DNA from: Litorilituus sp.
GTDB lineage: Bacteria > Pseudomonadota > Gammaproteobacteria > Enterobacterales > Alteromonadaceae
NCBI GenBank assembly: GCA_030754235.1
Contig: JASMAS010000012.1
Location: 1-49,247, forward strand
DNA: 49,247 bases
Reading direction: 5' to 3'
Below the pieces are notes generated by a model that made no database searches, had not been told where the DNA came from, and saw only the letters and a program-made list of their open reading frames with translations. The translations under genes were made by a program, and so were the position numbers. Every line of letters begins with the position of its first letter. The first letter of the stretch is position 1. Shown piece after piece: positions 18,169 through 28,515 of the stretch.

Positions 18169-19469
18169 TACTGACTATCCTGTTCAAATACTTCTATATA
18201 AGCTTCGTCACGGGTTTCTTTCATCCAACGTGCGCTCTCTAGGCCAAATTTACGACTGTGTAGAATTTGATAGGCACGATTTTGGTTCATTTGTGATGTA
18301 GCATCAACCATGCGTCTGTCTTCTAGATAAACAATGTGCCAGCCAAATGAACTGCGAAATGGTTGATGGTATTCTCCTTTTTTCAGGGTAGCTAAAGCAT
18401 CTCTAAAGGCTGGATCATAGCTTTTAGGGTCTGCCCAACCTAAATCGCCGCCACGAATGGACGTTGGTCCTTGGGAAAACTCTTTGGCTACGTCTGCAAA
18501 TGTTGCTTCGCCAGCGGTAATCTTCTCTAGTAGCCCTTGTAGCTGCTCTTCGGCTTTTTCTTCACTTAAAATAATCGAAGGTTTTATCAGAATATGACGC
18601 GCTTTAACCTCTTCAACTTCCACGAGTTGTCGGCCGCGAATATCGTGTACTTTCACTATACTAAAGCCAAGCCCTGTTCGAATTGGACCAACAACTGTGC
18701 CTTTATCTTTACCATCGATAAGTTCAGAGAAAAGCGTTGGCATTTCGTTGATGTTTTTCCAACCTAAATCGCCACCTTCTAATGCATTACTACCACCTGA
18801 AGAAGCAATGGCTATCTTGGTGAAATCAGAGCCGTTATTTAATAATTCAATCACTTTTTCAGCGCGATTTTTTGCCGAAGTCATCTCTTTCTGTGTTGCC
18901 TCTGATGGTATTTCAATCAGTATATGGCCGAGGTGGTATTCAACGTCATTGTTTGTTTGTGCTTTCATTAACTCAAGCAAGTTTTCTATTTCTTGTGGTG
19001 AAATAAAAATTCTGCGTCTGACACTGTTTCGGCGCACCTCACCTGAAATTAATTCAGTGCGAACATTTTCTCGGTATTTTTCATAGTCAGTGCCGTCACT
19101 AATAATTTCTTGGCGAAATTGTGACAAAGTGAGTTTATTTTCACCCGCCATATTTGCTATGGTTTGATCAAGCTGTGCATCACTAACTTGAATGCCCATA
19201 CGTTCACCAATTTGTAATACCAAGCTGTCATTGATCAGCTTATCCATGACTTGCGTACGTAAGGCATTATCCGAAGGTAAGGATTGATTGTTTTTCTTGG
19301 CTTGATTTTTAATACTGGTTAATAGGTCTTGTATTTCAGACTCAAGCACGACTGAGTTATTGACAATTGCGGCAACTTTATCTAGTTGTTCTTCTTTAGC
19401 AAGTGCTTGAAAGCCTATTGCCATATAAAAAACACTTGAAAGTATTAGGATTTGAACTAAATTTTTCAT
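18168..19469 (-). CDS. surA: Periplasmic peptidyl-prolyl isomerase and chaperone SurA
   Basis: Periplasmic chaperone for outer-membrane proteins, including LptD. The signal peptide ([20 protein letters not shown], ending ALA-KE) is followed by the SurA N-terminal chaperone domain ([20 protein letters not shown]) and two parvulin domains. The first is around residues 175-275 ([12 protein letters not shown]) and the second around 285-385 ([20 protein letters not shown]). A short C-terminal helix completes the fold. Length of 433 matches E. coli (428). It lies 59 bp downstream of lptD, its client. Confidence 0.97.
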   Translation of the reverse strand: MKNLVQILILSSVFYMAIGFQALAKEEQLDKVAAIVNNSVVLESEIQDLLTSIKNQAKKNNQSLPSDNALRTQVMDKLINDSLVLQIGERMGIQVSDAQLDQTIANMAGENKLTLSQFRQEIISDGTDYEKYRENVRTELISGEVRRNSVRRRIFISPQEIENLLELMKAQTNNDVEYHLGHILIEIPSEATQKEMTSAKNRAEKVIELLNNGSDFTKIAIASSGGSNALEGGDLGWKNINEMPTLFSELIDGKDKGTVVGPIRTGLGFSIVKVHDIRGRQLVEVEEVKARHILIKPSIILSEEKAEEQLQGLLEKITAGEATFADVAKEFSQGPTSIRGGDLGWADPKSYDPAFRDALATLKKGEYHQPFRSSFGWHIVYLEDRRMVDATSQMNQNRAYQILHSRKFGLESARWMKETRDEAYIEVFEQDSQ

Positions 19470-19528
19470 GAATTTACATCTTTGTTAATGGTGATATTTG
19501 AATTATTAATTTGCTATTTTATTGGTCA

Positions 19529-21856
19529 TTAATTTTGTAAGTAATAGGGTCGTTTATAACCGAATATACTGGATTCGAACATTTCTTGTGTACCGATAGG
19601 GCCTTGTTTGCCATTTAATCCCTTAATAATGAACTCTAACACGAAACCACTGTTGAATTCATCGCGGTTTTCATTGAAATCAGTGTCATCATCTAAGATA
19701 GAGTTAATATGCCTATGATAGGCAATACGTAATGCCCAACAGCAGCTTTCGTATTGAAAACCTGCATAAGCCTCTAAATTACGCTTGTGCTTGATATCTT
19801 CAGTTAAGCGACCAACAAATGCCCAATCTTTATTAATAGCAAAGTTTGCCAGTAAAGAGGCTTGCTCTAAACTATTACCTGAGACATTACGAGTATACCT
19901 ATGGTTCAATTGAAGTGAATTATATTTATTAATTTTATAGTTCAGTGCAACTTGACTTTTGTTGGTAAAGTCATCAAAAGTATTATATTGAATATCAGAG
20001 CTTATTTGCCACTGGTGGTTAAGCCGGTAAAATAAATCTACAGCAACCGATGATTGTTGATAAGTTTTAGTGTGCTGTGAGGCTAAATCAATGAATTCGT
20101 CAAAGGTATTGTTGTTCTGTAAATAATGTATTCGTCCTAAGCTGAGACGAAAAATTTCACTATTTGAGGTGTCAAGTACTCGACTGGTTACCCCCCAAGT
20201 ATATTGGTTAGCACCTGCTATTCTGTCTAAACCGCTGTACCTTATATCTCTGAATAAACCATTGTAATCGTCTTGCAAGGCAGTGGTGTCATATAAACCA
20301 ATATGTGTTTGGTTTTTTTCAGGGAGATATAAATATTGTAGTTGTGGCTCTAGTGTATGGGTATAAGATGAACCAAATAATGTCATGTTACGGTCAAAGT
20401 TAATCCCCCCGTGAATACGAACTTTTGGTAGTGTACGGCGCACGGTTTTGGTCAGTTGATTATGTAGTTCTATATTATCTTGTTGATAATAAGTATGCAT
20501 CAGTTTTAACTCGGAATTAAAAAACCAAGCGGGTGTAGAAATAGGGAAAGTTAGCCCCGCCTCGACATGAAAGCGATTTGCATTAAGTTGGTTTTTAACT
20601 TCGTTTTGAAAGCTGGTTAGCTCTGAGTAAATTTCAAACTGGCCTGGTAAATTTGCGTGAATAAGTGAGGTTAATGGCTGTTGACTTGAAATTTCAATCT
20701 GAGGTAAGGTTTTATAACTTGGCGTATGATTACCCAATATTTCAAAATCTTGTAACTTTATTGTTGCTTGCCACTGCTGACCAAAATAGGATAATTCACC
20801 AATTTGATATAAATAAGCATCGTTTGAGTTATATTGGTTTGAACCTATATCCACTAAGTAGTTATCATCGCTAAGGGTGGTGTAGTCAATATAGGCTCTA
20901 AAATTGTCAGAAAAAGTGCCTATATGCTGAAATCTTGCAAGGTAGCGAGCATTATTGTTAGTGGTTATAGCATCATCCTTAGCTAAATACTCTATGTCGA
21001 TACTGCCATTTTGTAAGCCCGATAAATACCTGAATTCAGTTTTTAATTGTGTCCCACGTTTTGACATATAACGCGGAGTTATGGTTGCATCCATTTCAGG
21101 TGCTATATTCCAATAGTATGGGATTTCAATTTCTAAACCTGAATTATTTGAGCTGCTAATCATAGGATATAAAAATCCACTTTTACGTTGATTGGAAACT
21201 GGAAAAGATAAGTAAGGGAGATACAAAACAGGGACATCAAATAACCTAATTTGAGCATGATAAGCGTTACCTTCATTGCCGTCAGCCGATATTTTTATTT
21301 CTGAGGCTTTAATTTGCCAATCGGGTTTGTTGTCAGGGCAGGTGGTAAAGGTTGAGTTTAAGAGGCTCAACCCTTCGGATGTATTTAACTCAAGTTTCAC
21401 GGCACTTCCATGACCTGGATTACCAAAAAGTTGGTATGAAGCATCTTTCATAACGCTAACTTTATCTTTTTTGTTGGCGTTGAGCTCGCTTGCAATAATG
21501 TCGATACTTTTATTTTGGTAGTGGATATTGCCTTGAGCATTAAATGTCATCATCAGGCGATCAAAAGCTAATTTGTCAGCCTTGATAATTTGGTTCTTAT
21601 CAACGAGTGTCACACCACCGTCAAAGTGGGCATACTGATCCTTTTCAATGCTTGAATATTTTGAAGTAATGCGAATGTTGTCATTAGTAACTTTAGGTAA
21701 GTCTTCAACCATAGGTATATAAGTTGGCACAACACATTGTAACAAAGGCGGCTCTGTTGTCTTTTGGGATTGCTCAGCAAAAGCGGAATAAGAAACTACG
21801 CTACTAAAGCAAGTCAATATAAAGGGTAAGAAAAAGAATTGTCGGGGAAAAAGCAT
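19529..21856 (-). CDS. lptD: LPS-assembly outer-membrane protein LptD
   Basis: Outer-membrane barrel that, with LptE, inserts LPS into the outer leaflet. A signal peptide (residues about 1-28, [21 protein letters not shown]) precedes an OstA/LptA-like jellyroll (about 55-190). This contains [20 protein letters not shown] and [16 protein letters not shown]. The rest is a large barrel, with [21 protein letters not shown] typical of the family. Cysteines at CVVP, TCPD and the [11 protein letters not shown] segment are placed as expected for inter-domain disulfides. Length of 775 matches. It is first in the lptD-surA-pdxA-rsmA-apaH run and divergent from djlA. Confidence 0.97.
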   Translation of the reverse strand: MLFPRQFFFLPFILTCFSSVVSYSAFAEQSQKTTEPPLLQCVVPTYIPMVEDLPKVTNDNIRITSKYSSIEKDQYAHFDGGVTLVDKNQIIKADKLAFDRLMMTFNAQGNIHYQNKSIDIIASELNANKKDKVSVMKDASYQLFGNPGHGSAVKLELNTSEGLSLLNSTFTTCPDNKPDWQIKASEIKISADGNEGNAYHAQIRLFDVPVLYLPYLSFPVSNQRKSGFLYPMISSSNNSGLEIEIPYYWNIAPEMDATITPRYMSKRGTQLKTEFRYLSGLQNGSIDIEYLAKDDAITTNNNARYLARFQHIGTFSDNFRAYIDYTTLSDDNYLVDIGSNQYNSNDAYLYQIGELSYFGQQWQATIKLQDFEILGNHTPSYKTLPQIEISSQQPLTSLIHANLPGQFEIYSELTSFQNEVKNQLNANRFHVEAGLTFPISTPAWFFNSELKLMHTYYQQDNIELHNQLTKTVRRTLPKVRIHGGINFDRNMTLFGSSYTHTLEPQLQYLYLPEKNQTHIGLYDTTALQDDYNGLFRDIRYSGLDRIAGANQYTWGVTSRVLDTSNSEIFRLSLGRIHYLQNNNTFDEFIDLASQHTKTYQQSSVAVDLFYRLNHQWQISSDIQYNTFDDFTNKSQVALNYKINKYNSLQLNHRYTRNVSGNSLEQASLLANFAINKDWAFVGRLTEDIKHKRNLEAYAGFQYESCCWALRIAYHRHINSILDDDTDFNENRDEFNSGFVLEFIIKGLNGKQGPIGTQEMFESSIFGYKRPYYLQN

Positions 21857-21953
21857 TTATTTTTGTAATGTTATCTTAAATATGCACGATGAAGCGTATA
21901 TGATATAGCAAATATGACACGCTCGCTATTAATTGTAAGGTAAAAAGAAAAGT

Positions 21954-22763
21954 ATGCGCATCTGGGGAAAGGTTTTAGGGTTTCTATTTGGCTTTATGCT
22001 AAGTAAAAATTTGTTTGGAGCATTGTTAGGGCTGTGGTTAGGACATTTATTTGATCGTGGCCGAGGTTTTGATTTTGACGGTGTAACACAAGGCGAAGAC
22101 GATGATATTTCTCGCCAGGCTGCTTTTTTTTACACCACTTTTTCGGTGATGGGTCATGTGGCTAAAGCAAAAGGACAAGTGACTAATCATGAAATTGCTT
22201 TTGCCAGTACCTATATGAATAAGCTTGGATTAAGCAATGAAATGCGTCAACAAGCTCAAGATGCTTTTCGTGAAGGTAAGATGGTAGGCTTTCCTCTTAA
22301 AGAAAGGTTGAGAAAATTTAAGCGCATTTGCGGTAATCGTCATGACTTATTGTTAATGTTTTTAGAAATTCAAATTCAAGTGGCGTTTTCAGATGGTGAG
22401 CTAGACTCGCAAGAGCGAGAAGTGCTCCATACTATTGCTAAATTACTTGGGTATTCGACGCGCCAATTAGATAATTTATTAGAGATGATTATTGCGGGCG
22501 CTGCATTTCATCAACAGTCAGGTCACGGCTACCAACGAAGCGGTGCTGGTAGTCGTGAACATCAAATTGACAGTGCCTATAAAGTGTTAGGTGTAAGTCA
22601 GGGGAGTACAACCGCTGAGGTGAAAAAAGCTTACCGAAAACTGATGTCACAGCATCACCCTGATAAGTTAATTGCTAAAGGACTACCCCCTGAAATGATG
22701 GAAAGTGCCAAAGAAAAAACTCAGGAAATACAAGCGGCTTACGATTTACTCTCTAAGCAATAA
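21954..22763 (+). CDS. djlA: Co-chaperone DjlA
   Basis: Membrane-anchored J-domain protein that stimulates DnaK ATPase. An N-terminal glycine-rich membrane helix (KVLGFLFGFMLSKNLFGALL) precedes a TerB-like helical domain (about 55-180, FSVMGHVAKAKGQVTNHEI and EIQIQVAFSDGELDSQERE). A glycine/serine linker follows, then a C-terminal J domain (about 205-269) with the catalytic HPD in SQHHPDKLIA. Length of 269 matches E. coli DjlA (271). Its position divergent from lptD is conserved with E. coli. Confidence 0.96.
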   Translation: MRIWGKVLGFLFGFMLSKNLFGALLGLWLGHLFDRGRGFDFDGVTQGEDDDISRQAAFFYTTFSVMGHVAKAKGQVTNHEIAFASTYMNKLGLSNEMRQQAQDAFREGKMVGFPLKERLRKFKRICGNRHDLLLMFLEIQIQVAFSDGELDSQEREVLHTIAKLLGYSTRQLDNLLEMIIAGAAFHQQSGHGYQRSGAGSREHQIDSAYKVLGVSQGSTTAEVKKAYRKLMSQHHPDKLIAKGLPPEMMESAKEKTQEIQAAYDLLSKQ

Positions 22764-22794
22764 ATGGCTAGCTTAGAAGGTGAGAGAGTTAATA

Positions 22795-23706
22795 CTACCA
22801 ACCTATTGCTCTTAACCAGCTGTGGATTTGCGTTAACAACTCCTGTTCAGGATAAAAGCCAGTCGCCATATTATTGAGTTGGCGTTGACGGTAATAAGTT
22901 TTCATTTCTTGTTTGACTATTGTTAGGCGTTGCGGCGATTTGTTGATGACAATATCATGATCATATTTTAAATATAAATCTAATACAGGGGGTTCAATGT
23001 TGGCTAGATTTTTAGCGAAATCAGTATTCGCTTGCTCAAGTAATTTATCATTGGTTAAGCGATAACTACTTAATAGTACTACGCCATTAGGTGTTAGGTT
23101 GGTATTTTCAGAAAGTAAATCAATTAACAAGGCTCCATGATTACCTTGGGCGATCATGATGATAATGCCGGGATATTCTTTTGCTTGTTCAAAGACGGCG
23201 TTGATGAGCGCGTAAAACTTCATTTTATACGCCCCTATAATGTTTTTATTTGCTTGTTGTTGTTCGCTTAGTTTTAACGCGGTAGAAGGAAAACTGTCAG
23301 GTTTGGAGTCGACTTGGATACTCATGGTGGTAAAACCATATTTTGGTAGTGTTTTACGTAAAAAATTTATTGCCTTAGGGTTTGTAGCACCTTGTTGCCA
23401 GTCAGGGATTAAAATAGCTACGCCTTTATGATTAGCACTGGTATTTAAACTCACTAGAGTGAGGTAATCATCAGTACCTACCAAGATAGGTTTTACTTTG
23501 GTGGATGGAAAATAATGCTGTAGGTCTTCTTTTTTCTGCTGCTTAAAAGTAATTGGCAAGGGAAAGGGGTGAACATTGGCGTTTTGATCTTTTATGGATG
23601 TTTGAGAGTTTGTTTTATTTTGCTCGGCAAAAGATATATTTGATAAACAACATAAGGTTAAGATATAAAAATTGAATTTGATTACGGTAAAGAATAATTT
23701 TCTCAA
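22795..23706 (-). CDS. DUF3530 family exported protein (alpha/beta-hydrolase-like)
   Basis: A 303-residue protein with a signal peptide (about residues 1-27, FNFYILTLCCLSNISFA). The body resembles DUF3530, thought to adopt an alpha/beta hydrolase fold: GVAILIPDWQQGATNPKAIN, then FTTMSIQVD, then IIMIAQGNHGALLIDLLS near the usual nucleophile elbow. At that elbow the motif is QGNHG rather than GxSxG, so catalysis is doubtful. The frame starts with TTG and has no clear ribosome site. It lies between djlA and rluA, where E. coli has a short unrelated gene. Function is unknown. Confidence 0.75.
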   Translation of the reverse strand: MRKLFFTVIKFNFYILTLCCLSNISFAEQNKTNSQTSIKDQNANVHPFPLPITFKQQKKEDLQHYFPSTKVKPILVGTDDYLTLVSLNTSANHKGVAILIPDWQQGATNPKAINFLRKTLPKYGFTTMSIQVDSKPDSFPSTALKLSEQQQANKNIIGAYKMKFYALINAVFEQAKEYPGIIIMIAQGNHGALLIDLLSENTNLTPNGVVLLSSYRLTNDKLLEQANTDFAKNLANIEPPVLDLYLKYDHDIVINKSPQRLTIVKQEMKTYYRQRQLNNMATGFYPEQELLTQIHSWLRAIGW

Positions 23707-23790
23707 GAGTTTATGCTCAATATTAACGGCTATTTCTTTATATCGGTTAGTCGTTGTAAAATGTGAATGTTTTTCATAGCAACCTTATGT

Positions 23791-24471
23791 TTAAAATGGG
23801 CAAGTTGCCGTGAACTCAATAGTTTTATTTGTTGTCGGATGAGTAATAGTTAACATTTTCGCATGAAGCTGTAGTCTAGGGCTACTAGTCAATGCTTGTT
23901 GATGTGCATATAGCCTGTCTCCTAAAATAGGGTGGCCTAAGGCCAGCATATGTACACGTAACTGATGGGAACGCCCTGTAATAGGGGTTAATTCAATTAA
24001 GGTGCTATGTTCTTCAGCGTTATTTACTTCAAGTTTCAGCACCTTATAGTGAGTGAGTGATTTTTTTCCATTATCATGATCTACTTTTTGCTTTGGCCTA
24101 TTTGGCCAGTCACATAGTAGTGGTAAATCCACACTGCCTTTCGATTCGTTTAAGTGACCAAAGACTCGGGCAATATAAGTTTTTTTAGTTTGTCTTTGTT
24201 CAAATTGACGACTAATAGCAACATGGGCGATTTTATTTAAAGCCATGATAAGTAGACCTGATGTGGCCATATCTAAACGATGCACTATGGTAGCGTTGGG
24301 TAAAATGCGCTGTACTCTGTTTTGTAAACAATCTTGATGTTCAGGTAATCGTCCTGGGACACTGAGCAAACCACTGCTTTTATTAAGCACCACAATGTCA
24401 TCATCTTGATAAATAATGTCAAGATAAGGCGACATGGGGGGCTGGTAAATAAAATCTGGGTTTGCGCTCAT
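23791..24471 (-). CDS. rluA: Dual-specificity 23S rRNA/tRNA pseudouridine synthase RluA
   Basis: Makes pseudouridine at 23S rRNA position 746 and tRNA position 32 in E. coli. The catalytic motif HRLDMATSGLLIMALN (about residue 61, catalytic Asp) and the C-terminal TGRSHQLRVHMLALGHPILGD are diagnostic of the RluA family. It lacks the N-terminal S4 domain found in RluC/RluD, as expected for RluA. Length of 226 matches E. coli (219). It starts 15 bp after the rapA stop, an operon arrangement also seen in E. coli. Confidence 0.95.
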   Translation of the reverse strand: MSANPDFIYQPPMSPYLDIIYQDDDIVVLNKSSGLLSVPGRLPEHQDCLQNRVQRILPNATIVHRLDMATSGLLIMALNKIAHVAISRQFEQRQTKKTYIARVFGHLNESKGSVDLPLLCDWPNRPKQKVDHDNGKKSLTHYKVLKLEVNNAEEHSTLIELTPITGRSHQLRVHMLALGHPILGDRLYAHQQALTSSPRLQLHAKMLTITHPTTNKTIEFTATCPF

Positions 24472-24486
24472 ATTTTCCTACTTTTT

Positions 24487-27414
24487 TTAATGTGTTACTA
24501 CGATCATTCTAATCGCTTCAAAAGTTAATTGAGCGTTATCAATATAATGATTTAATTCTGCCTGCTGTTGGCTAATAAAGTCAATTTCAGCTTGACGAAC
24601 ACTTGGGTTTATCGCTTTTAAAGCGGTAAGCCTTTGCTGTTCTAGTGTCAATTTACTTTGCATATTCTTTAATGCTTTTGCTTGAATTGCGGCTATTTCG
24701 TGTTCGCCATGACTTTCAGCTTTGCTCACTAGTGGGCTAATTTGTGCTTTTAATGCTTTAGTTAACTGTAAAGCCATTTGCTTTTTAACAGGCATTAATT
24801 GTTTATCTAATACGGCTTCACTGACTTTGTTAGCAAGGTTATTACCACTTTTATCCACTAAAATGCGGATAGGTGTTGTTGGTAAATAACGCCCTAGTTG
24901 TAAATGTGCTGGTGCGGTGGCTTCAACCGTAAATAAACATTCTAAGAAAAAGGTGCCTACAGGGAGCGCTTCGTTTTTGAGTAAGCCGATGCTGGCGTTA
25001 CCAATTTCATCACTAAGTACTAAATCCATCACACCACGTACCATAGGGTGATCCCAAGTAAGTAGTTGATAGTTTTCATTAAACAAGGCAGTATCTCGAT
25101 TGAAAGTAACGGTAGTTCCTTCTTCTGGTAAGCAAGGGAAGTTACTATTAAGCATATGTTCACTTTGATTTAAGGCAATGGCGTTATCGGCTTTATCGTC
25201 TTGTTGTACGCCAAATACATCTAAGGCGGAAAACATAAATTGTGGTAAATCAATTTGCCTGTCACTTTTGGCTATTTTGTCTACTAATTCATGAGCGCGG
25301 CCTTGTCCAGATGAATTAAGCTCAAGTAGTTTATCTCGCCCTGACTCTAATTCTGCTTTTATTGTCATATGCTTTTGTTTACTGTGGGTGATTAACTGCT
25401 CTGCTGCACTAGATGCTTGCTGTGCACTTAACGCTAATGATAATAATTGTTGGCCAAAGGCTTCGTAAACAACTCGCCCTGTTATACAAGTATGCTCAAA
25501 TGCTTGCATGCCATGCTGATACCATCTAAATAATAATTGTTGTGCCGAGTCTTCAAAATAAGGTACATGTAAGCGAATCACTTGTGTTTGACCGATTCGG
25601 TCAAGACGGCCAATGCGCTGCTCTAACAAGTCAGGGTTGGAAGGTAAATCAAATAAAACTAAGTGATGAGCAAATTGGAAGTTCCGTCCTTCACTGCCTA
25701 TTTCTGAACATAATAATAATTGAGCACTGTCTTCATCTTGAGCAAAATAAGCTGCTGCTCTGTCGCGTTCAAAAATAGATAAACCTTCATGAAACACGGC
25801 TGAGCGTACACCCTCTTTAATACGTAAAGCAGCCTCTAAATCAATGGCGGTTTGGGCATGGGCACAAATAAGTAATATTTTTTCTTTTTTTAGTGATTTT
25901 AATAGCTCAATTAAATAATCAACACGAGGATCGAAGTTTACCCATTTTTCACTTTGATGATCTAATCCATACAAGACTTCCGGGGTAAAAACATATTTTG
26001 CTTGTTGTGTATTTGCTAGGGTTTCAGGGCAACCACTGAGCATAAACTCATTTAATGATACTTGATATTGCTCAGGCATGATAAGTGGTGCGGGGTGCAT
26101 TTCACGTGCAGGAAAGCCTTTAATGGTGTTACGTGAGTTTCTAAATAAAATACGTCCTGTGCCATGCCTATCAAGTAATTGAGAGAGTAATTGCTGACGA
26201 GTTGTTTTTTGTTGGCTCACGTCACGGCTATTTAATTGTTTTAGTTGCTCGCTAATCTCTGACTCTTGTAATAAAGTTGCTAGAGTATTTTCTTGCCCTA
26301 CAGATAATGTATTACCTTCAACTAAGGCATTGGCTGCATCAGCTACTTCACTGTAGTGAGACTCTTCTTCGGTAAATTTTTCATAATCAAAAAACCTATC
26401 TGAGTCGAGTAAACGTAAACGGGCGAAGTGACTTTCATGGCCTAATTGATCTGGCGTTGCGGTAAGTAATAATACCCCAGGAATGACTTGTGCTAATTGT
26501 TCAATGCATTGATATTCAAGGCTAGGACTATCTTCTTTCCAGTTTAAGTGATGAGCTTCATCAACTACCATTAAATCCCAGTCTTCGCTGATAAGCTCTT
26601 CATACCAAGTTGGATTATTGGTAATAAAACCTAGATTCACTAATACCAGTTGTTCAGTGCTAAATGGATTAACGGCTTCTTCACCTTCGCTAGAGTGTCC
26701 AGAGCTTTCTACGCAGCGGTCTTGATCGAAAATGCTGAATTTTAGATTGAAGCGGCGTAACATTTCAACAAGCCATTGATGCATTAATGACTCAGGTACG
26801 ATAATTAAAATTCTTTTGGCACGGCCACTCACTAACTGTTGGTGAATGATTAAACCCGCTTCAATGGTTTTGCCTAAGCCCACTTCATCGGCTAATAAAA
26901 CACGTGGGGCAAAACGGTTACCTACCTCATCGGCAATGTATAATTGATGTGGAATAAGGCTAACTCGCCCGCCAGTTAACCCCATTAATTCTGATTGCTG
27001 TTGCTTATATTGGTGCTGCAAACAGTCTTTACGTAATTGGTACCAATCAAGTCTATCTACTTGGCTGTTTAATAAACGATCGTGGGGTTTGTTGAATTTA
27101 ATAAAGTGATCAATCATCACTTCTTTTAATGATGTTTCTACTAAAGTGTCCTGTCTGACACCCTGATAAGTGATAATGCCTTGAGCTTCGCTGCTTGAGG
27201 TCACTTTTAATAACCAACCTTCATGGCTTGGAATCATATCGCCGGCATTAAAGATGACACGAGTTAATGGAGCATTCGCTTTAGCGTATTGACGCGACTC
27301 GCCAGTGGCAGTGAAAACAATATTAACAAATCGGTGTTCTACACCGGTAACAGTTCCTAATCCTTGATCTGATTCACTGTCACTGATCCAACGTTGACCG
27401 GGCTGAAATGGCAT
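24487..27414 (-). CDS. rapA: RNA polymerase recycling ATPase RapA (HepA)
   Basis: SWI2/SNF2-type ATPase that binds RNA polymerase and helps its recycling. N-terminal tandem Tudor-like folds (GQRWISDSESDQGLGTVTGV) are followed by the first RecA lobe with Walker A ADEVGLGKTIEAGLI (about residue 175) and Walker B VVDEAHHLNW. LLLTATPDQLG comes after these. The second lobe contains LLICAHAQTAIDLE, SEIGSEGRNFQFAHHL and LDRIGQTQVI. A long C-terminal region (about 680-975) has a coiled-coil end. Length of 975 matches E. coli (968). It has the same neighbour, rluA. Confidence 0.97.
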   Translation of the reverse strand: MPFQPGQRWISDSESDQGLGTVTGVEHRFVNIVFTATGESRQYAKANAPLTRVIFNAGDMIPSHEGWLLKVTSSSEAQGIITYQGVRQDTLVETSLKEVMIDHFIKFNKPHDRLLNSQVDRLDWYQLRKDCLQHQYKQQQSELMGLTGGRVSLIPHQLYIADEVGNRFAPRVLLADEVGLGKTIEAGLIIHQQLVSGRAKRILIIVPESLMHQWLVEMLRRFNLKFSIFDQDRCVESSGHSSEGEEAVNPFSTEQLVLVNLGFITNNPTWYEELISEDWDLMVVDEAHHLNWKEDSPSLEYQCIEQLAQVIPGVLLLTATPDQLGHESHFARLRLLDSDRFFDYEKFTEEESHYSEVADAANALVEGNTLSVGQENTLATLLQESEISEQLKQLNSRDVSQQKTTRQQLLSQLLDRHGTGRILFRNSRNTIKGFPAREMHPAPLIMPEQYQVSLNEFMLSGCPETLANTQQAKYVFTPEVLYGLDHQSEKWVNFDPRVDYLIELLKSLKKEKILLICAHAQTAIDLEAALRIKEGVRSAVFHEGLSIFERDRAAAYFAQDEDSAQLLLCSEIGSEGRNFQFAHHLVLFDLPSNPDLLEQRIGRLDRIGQTQVIRLHVPYFEDSAQQLLFRWYQHGMQAFEHTCITGRVVYEAFGQQLLSLALSAQQASSAAEQLITHSKQKHMTIKAELESGRDKLLELNSSGQGRAHELVDKIAKSDRQIDLPQFMFSALDVFGVQQDDKADNAIALNQSEHMLNSNFPCLPEEGTTVTFNRDTALFNENYQLLTWDHPMVRGVMDLVLSDEIGNASIGLLKNEALPVGTFFLECLFTVEATAPAHLQLGRYLPTTPIRILVDKSGNNLANKVSEAVLDKQLMPVKKQMALQLTKALKAQISPLVSKAESHGEHEIAAIQAKALKNMQSKLTLEQQRLTALKAINPSVRQAEIDFISQQQAELNHYIDNAQLTFEAIRMIVVTH

Positions 27415-27563
27415 AAACTAAACTCTCCGAGAACTATAAATAATAACGTTCCCCTTTTATGTATAATAGAACAGGGGAAAAATCGGCGCTATAGTACTCT
27501 TAATCATAGTTATGATCATTAAATAATTCAGGAAAACAAATGAGATGAATCAAAAATGACCTG

Positions 27564-28337
27564 TTAGTATTGATGTTTTTTCACTATACGAGCAATCTCG
27601 CCCTTTTCATCAAGAGAAGATATCGTTTGAGAAAATAAATCAGTGACACAAGTAGGTGTGTCTTTATGAAAAATAAAAGCAGTCTTTAATTTATCGCTTA
27701 AGGTATATATAGGTACTAATTTTTTATTTGTAAAACCGAGTTTATTCATTTGAAAGTTTGCGACTAACTCAGAATAAGCTATAGCATTAACTCTGTTGTG
27801 AATGAGCATATACAACATACTTTGTGCTGTTGTTGTTTGTTGTTTGTTTTTTATAGTCCCTATTTCATCAAGTAAATACTCTCCTATGTCTTGTCGAACA
27901 ACAGAATAAATAAGGTCTTCAAGTTTTTGTTTAGCTAAAATATCCTTATTTTCATTTAATACCATAATAGATACGTTTGTCATTACAGGCAGAGTGATTA
28001 ATTGAAATTTATTGCTTCGTTTATCGAATGTTTGAATAATACTAAATGCGGCATGTTCAATAGAACGCTCCAGCGTAAACAAAAGCCTTGCCCATGGAAC
28101 CGTTTTTACTGCTTCTAGATTAATCTCAAGCTCAAGTTCTTTATATATTAGTGCTAATATTTCAGGGTAAATGCCTACTAATTTCCCCTGCTTGTTTTGG
28201 TAATGATAGGGCGGAAAATCTTCTGTATACCATTGATAATCAATTAGCATCTTCTTTGCTTGTGGTTGGCTGCACTCAAAAGAGAAAACTGCAAAGCTGA
28301 CATAAAAGCAGAAAAATAAAATAATTCTTAAAATCAT
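27564..28337 (-). CDS. Periplasmic solute-binding protein, family 3-like
   Basis: A 257-residue exported protein with a signal peptide (MILRIILFFCFYVSFAVFSF). The mature part resembles extracellular solute-binding protein family 3: YTEDFPPYHYQNKQGKLVGIYPEI, an early segment typical of the amino-acid type, then VPWARLLFTLE and a hinge near 150-170. No permease or ATPase gene is adjacent, so it may be an orphan sensor or binding protein, as is common in Alteromonadales, rather than part of an ABC importer. The ligand is unknown. Confidence 0.75.
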   Translation of the reverse strand: MILRIILFFCFYVSFAVFSFECSQPQAKKMLIDYQWYTEDFPPYHYQNKQGKLVGIYPEILALIYKELELEINLEAVKTVPWARLLFTLERSIEHAAFSIIQTFDKRSNKFQLITLPVMTNVSIMVLNENKDILAKQKLEDLIYSVVRQDIGEYLLDEIGTIKNKQQTTTAQSMLYMLIHNRVNAIAYSELVANFQMNKLGFTNKKLVPIYTLSDKLKTAFIFHKDTPTCVTDLFSQTISSLDEKGEIARIVKKHQY

Positions 28338-28515
28338 AGGAACGTACCCTATTTATCTTCACTGATTCCAGTATATCCAAAATGAAAATCCAGTAAAGTT
28401 GTAATTTTGCCTTGATAAGTCTCAATTTAGCTGTCAAGGTTAATAGGTATACTTAGTAATAATTATTTTACTCTTTTGTGTTTGTTTTTTTGTCAGTAAC
28501 TCACGGAGCTTGCAT

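Noticed and set aside
18697-19086. 129-codon plus-strand open frame
   Set aside because: It lies wholly antisense to surA, whose domains are intact, and has no ribosome site or recognisable domain.
21857-21953. Sigma-E promoter expected before lptD/surA
   Set aside because: No GGAACTT-N16-TCTGA-like sequence is found in the lptD-djlA gap.
27449-27479. TTCCCC/GGGGAA hairpin upstream of rapA
   Set aside because: Short stem with a long loop; it may overlap the rapA promoter, but support is insufficient.
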